In this document: positions 62,501 to 64,000 of the stretch, in pieces
Layout of the letters: every line of letters begins with the position of its first letter
Position numbering within the stretch: position 1 is the first letter of the stretch
NCBI GenBank assembly: GCA_902780455.1
Contig: CACZFO010000001.1
Coordinates: 62,001-126,000, forward strand
Source of the DNA: an uncultured Bacteroidia bacterium
Lineage (GTDB): Bacteria > Bacteroidota > Bacteroidia > Bacteroidales > UBA932
DNA: 64,000 nucleotides
Direction of reading: 5' to 3'
The notes under the pieces: generated by a model
What the model saw: only the letters and a program-made list of their open reading frames with translations
The model's database searches: none
Told to the model about the DNA's origin: nothing
Position numbers and translations under genes: made by a program

Positions 62501-63129
62501 ACCGTTTTGAGCTGGAAAACTTCTGTTCGGTATCTCCTGGCGAACTGTCTCAGCTTATTAAGCAGGCATCCGGAATGCAGCTTGACGAGAACCAGGATTA
62601 CTTTACCGGAGGTCTGGTGACGAATGTGAACGAGAGGCTTTCAAAGAACGGCCGCCCGTTTGTGGACTTTACCCTGGAGGACTTTTCTTCCAGCATGGAT
62701 TTCCGCCTTTTTGGCAAGACCCACGAGCAGAGCATCGGCTACATCAAGGACGGAAGCGCCGTGTTCATGAAGCTCAAGATCAAAAAGAGGTTCAACGATG
62801 AAACCTACGAGCCGAGGATAGAATCCATCCGCTTTCTGGCAAACATCAAGGAAACCGCACTGAAATCTCTGGAACTCATTATTCCGGCCCAGATGATCAC
62901 CAAGGAGTTCAGGACGGACCTGATGAAGCTGATAAAGGAAAACCACGCCTCCCGTAACAGCGAGGGAGTGGGCAAGACTCCTGTCAAGATGAAAATCGTT
63001 GAAAAGGAGAAGGGATTTTCTCTCGACTACGACACCAAGTTCCTGGTGAGCGTAGACAACAACTTCCTCTCCCAGCTGAGGAAGATGGGAGTTGAGTACA
63101 AGGGAAACGTAAATACTTCGGTGTTCTAG
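59503..63129 (+). CDS. dnaE: DNA polymerase III alpha subunit
   Basis: 1208 aa. It starts with a PHP domain (VHLHLHSHYSILDGMGKIED, ALTDHGVMYGI). The palm carries the catalytic aspartates in ISMPDIDIDFEEERRGEVYEYV, with GPGRGSAAGSVVAYCL nearby. Fingers and a helix-hairpin-helix region follow, with GRGDTVATFQFESPGMQKWL and KSHSTCYAWVGYLTGYFKAHYPAEF. An OB-fold lies near the C-terminus (FTGGLVTNVNERLSKNGRPFVDFTLEDF). This is the replicative polymerase. Its first 16 codons overlap a sequence duplicated at 57560-57592. It ends 4 bases before the convergent thiL. Confidence 0.97.
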   Translation: MSTPFVHLHLHSHYSILDGMGKIEDYIARAMELDMPAMALTDHGVMYGIKDFLDSVKKAEKKTGKKLKPIVGCEVYVAPESRLIKKAYPDKRSAYHLILLAKNLIGYHNLMKLSSLGFTEGFYNRPRVDHELIQKYHEGLICCSACLAGEIPQAILKGNIEEARQTALWYKNIFGEDFYFEIQNHNCKVPGQDNIVFEEQQRVNPVLYAFSEELGIKCVATNDCHFVKKEDGPAHDLFICINTASKLTDQNRLHYTQEEYMKSGDEMAELNYGHPEVIANTLEIADKVERYEIDIKHILPHFDIPEEFADSNEYLKHLVYEGARKRYGENILPSVKERIDFELDTIRKMGFPDYFLIVHDFINHARSEGIWVGPGRGSAAGSVVAYCLTITNMDPIKYDLLFERFLNPDRISMPDIDIDFEEERRGEVYEYVEKKYGKDHVSHVVTFGTMATKQAIKDVARIEDLPLPISNKLAGMVPTRSFQEDVKTKDKDGKEVVETKDYKPNFTNCLKFVEDFRKEYEDSPDPKIKETLHFARELEGTIRQTGVHACAVIIGPHNLMEHIPVSVAKGVEGWISQYEGTRIEDVGMLKMDFLGLRTLSILKETLENIRKHTGKQLDIDSVPLDDKATFKLFGRGDTVATFQFESPGMQKWLRDLHPSRFEDLIAMNALYRPGPMQYIPKFVARKTGKEAITYELPEMEEILSDTYGVTVYQEQVMLLSQKLAKFTKGQADTLRKAMGKKNLEKMQELEEKFLANGVENGFSKEILQKIWNDWKEFAKYAFNKSHSTCYAWVGYLTGYFKAHYPAEFMAANLTKNSTDTKEITVLMDECKRMGLSVLGPDVNEGGVNATVTAKGGIRFGLAAIKGLGTQVAEDIVKNAPYKDIYDFVERASRQNMNRKTLESLIYAGAFDSSFPEIRRDQYFMPNTKGEIFLDSLIRYSQDFGSIDSSIESLFGDQDEGFQLKKPEIPARQGEMNLVEFLKKERELVGMYISSHPLDVYRFELENFCSVSPGELSQLIKQASGMQLDENQDYFTGGLVTNVNERLSKNGRPFVDFTLEDFSSSMDFRLFGKTHEQSIGYIKDGSAVFMKLKIKKRFNDETYEPRIESIRFLANIKETALKSLELIIPAQMITKEFRTDLMKLIKENHASRNSEGVGKTPVKMKIVEKEKGFSLDYDTKFLVSVDNNFLSQLRKMGVEYKGNVNTSVF
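59519..59551 (+). repeat. 33-bp direct repeat, right copy, within dnaE
   Basis: Codes for the PHP motif of intact DnaE. It matches 57560-57592 in 32 of 33 bases. Confidence 0.85.
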
Positions 63130-63133
63130 AAAA

Positions 63134-64000
63134 TCAATCCCAGCCCTGGGCTTTAATCTTGAGAGGGTTGCCGTCCGGACTTACCAGATAGCAGCCTTCT
63201 TTTGTTGTGTGGCCTATGATTTCCAGGAAAGGCAATTCCTTGCGGATTTTGTCGTGATACTCAAGAGGGAAGACATACATGAGGCGGTAGTCGTCTCCGC
63301 CGTTTACTATGGCAGTTGATATATCCATCCCGATTTCTTCTGCCACCACCCTGGCCTCAGGCGCAACCGGAATCTTGTCAAGGAAGATATTGGCTCCGCA
63401 GCCGTTGTCCTTTGCCATCTGCATTACAGCGTCTCCAAGTCCCTTCGTAAGGAAATAGCCGCAGGAAGGGAAGACTCCGCTTTCTTTGAAACTGTCCAGC
63501 ACAGAAGGGTCTATCTCGGGAGTAAGATACTGAGACAGAGGATACTTGTACTTATCCAGCTGAGGCTGGCTGCCGGTAAATGCGGCTTTTTCCCTCTCCA
63601 GCACGTAAAAACCCATGCAGGCGCTGCCAAGGTTGCCGTTGATGCAGATCAGCGAGTTTGGAGACAGGGCGGACATCATGTCAGCCACACCGGTTTCCTG
63701 CCTGCCGCAGCAAGTGCAGCTTATCATAAGTCCGCTCATTGAAGGCACCAGGTCAAATGTCAGGTTCTCCACCCCGTGGGTCTTGGCCGCCGCACGGATA
63801 CCCGTCCACAGCCAGTCCACGTGTTCATAGCTGAACTTGGAGGAAACTCCGATGGTAAAATCCATGGAATAAGGCTTGGCGCATCTTGCATAAATGTAAC
63901 CCATAGCATGAAGGGCAGCCTTGTATCCCAGATACTTGATAGGTGTATAGGTCAGGTCAAAATCCACTCCTTCCACCAGCAGCTTGTTTGTGGTTATGTA
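63134..64000 (-). CDS. thiL: Thiamine-monophosphate kinase, partial (5' end beyond window)
   Basis: The minus frame is open to the window edge (288 codons plus stop). A GTG at 63976 is internal: the 8 codons before it continue the homology (YITTNKLLVEGVDFDL). Family features are LLVEGVDFDLTYTPIKYLGYKAA (metal-binding Asp), a middle with SLICINGNLGSACMGFYVLER, and the C-terminal NGGDDYRLMYVFPLEY. ThiL phosphorylates thiamine monophosphate to the diphosphate cofactor. The N-terminal metal-binding loop lies outside the window. It converges on dnaE, with 4 bases between stop codons. Confidence 0.88.
   Translation of the reverse strand, partial: YITTNKLLVEGVDFDLTYTPIKYLGYKAALHAMGYIYARCAKPYSMDFTIGVSSKFSYEHVDWLWTGIRAAAKTHGVENLTFDLVPSMSGLMISCTCCGRQETGVADMMSALSPNSLICINGNLGSACMGFYVLEREKAAFTGSQPQLDKYKYPLSQYLTPEIDPSVLDSFKESGVFPSCGYFLTKGLGDAVMQMAKDNGCGANIFLDKIPVAPEARVVAEEIGMDISTAIVNGGDDYRLMYVFPLEYHDKIRKELPFLEIIGHTTKEGCYLVSPDGNPLKIKAQGWD

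Noticed and set aside
1-64000. CRISPR arrays, rRNA genes and known riboswitches
   Set aside because: No regularly spaced repeats, no rRNA sequence, and no recognisable TPP, SAM, cobalamin or glycine aptamer was seen in the leaders examined.

Overview
The window looks like the chromosome of a Bacteroidales bacterium (Bacteroidota), probably an uncultured gut-type anaerobe. The evidence is the TAnnTTTG promoter element typical of the Bacteroidota primary sigma factor in front of many genes, a fused SecDF, YfhO, type III pantothenate kinase, single-subunit glycyl-tRNA synthetase, DUF4251-like proteins, a TonB protein, and menaquinone plus fumarate/succinate respiration genes. Almost all of it is ordinary housekeeping and envelope sequence of moderate GC content. 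There is no prophage, transposase, integrase or CRISPR array.

Layout. 1-12.5 kb: 5' end of mutS, a secreted serine hydrolase, a glycosyltransferase with YfhO, an NSS transporter, thyA-folA with a 4-base overlap, an EEP nuclease-like protein, ychF and a PpiD-like chaperone. 12.5-21.1 kb: a leftward run mfd-coaX-outer membrane protein-TPR protein-lptC-CNNM/CorC protein. 21.1-21.4 kb: an AT-rich divergent gap with a cluster of DnaA-box-like 9-mers. 21.4-34.6 kb: ruvB, an Ntn-hydrolase, a GH20 hexosaminidase with two DUF4251-like proteins, sdhAB without an adjacent cytochrome b gene, hflX, a P1 peptidase, tonB and mdh. 34.7-41.3 kb: ybeY-mnmG, then a convergent gap with two identical 15-bp palindromes and parS-like sites, then threonine aldolase, gcvH, menA, ruvA and an SDR. 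41.4-50.5 kb: sufS, a SufE-SufT fusion, folK, glyS, tRNA-Pro, a membrane-anchored TPR/HTH regulator, a lipoprotein, tRNA-Ser and a PD40/SPOR-like protein. 50.6-64 kb: secDF, rnr, gpmI, an AT-rich accessory island, dnaE and the 3' part of thiL.

The most unusual segment is 57.5-59.5 kb. Between gpmI and dnaE lies a strongly AT-rich block holding two tandem A-B gene modules. B1 and B2 are secreted paralogues. A1 is a 5'-truncated remnant, and A2 has only a TTG start. The block is bounded on the left by a 33-bp near-perfect copy of the start of dnaE, so it appears to have been inserted at, or recombined into, the dnaE 5' end. The arrangement resembles orphan toxin/immunity cassettes, but that function is inference only.

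Together, the TTNTCAACA cluster with a flanking AT-rich stretch at 21.1-21.4 kb and the parS-like pair around 37 kb raise the possibility that this window lies near the chromosome origin. A GC-skew plot of the whole genome would decide this.
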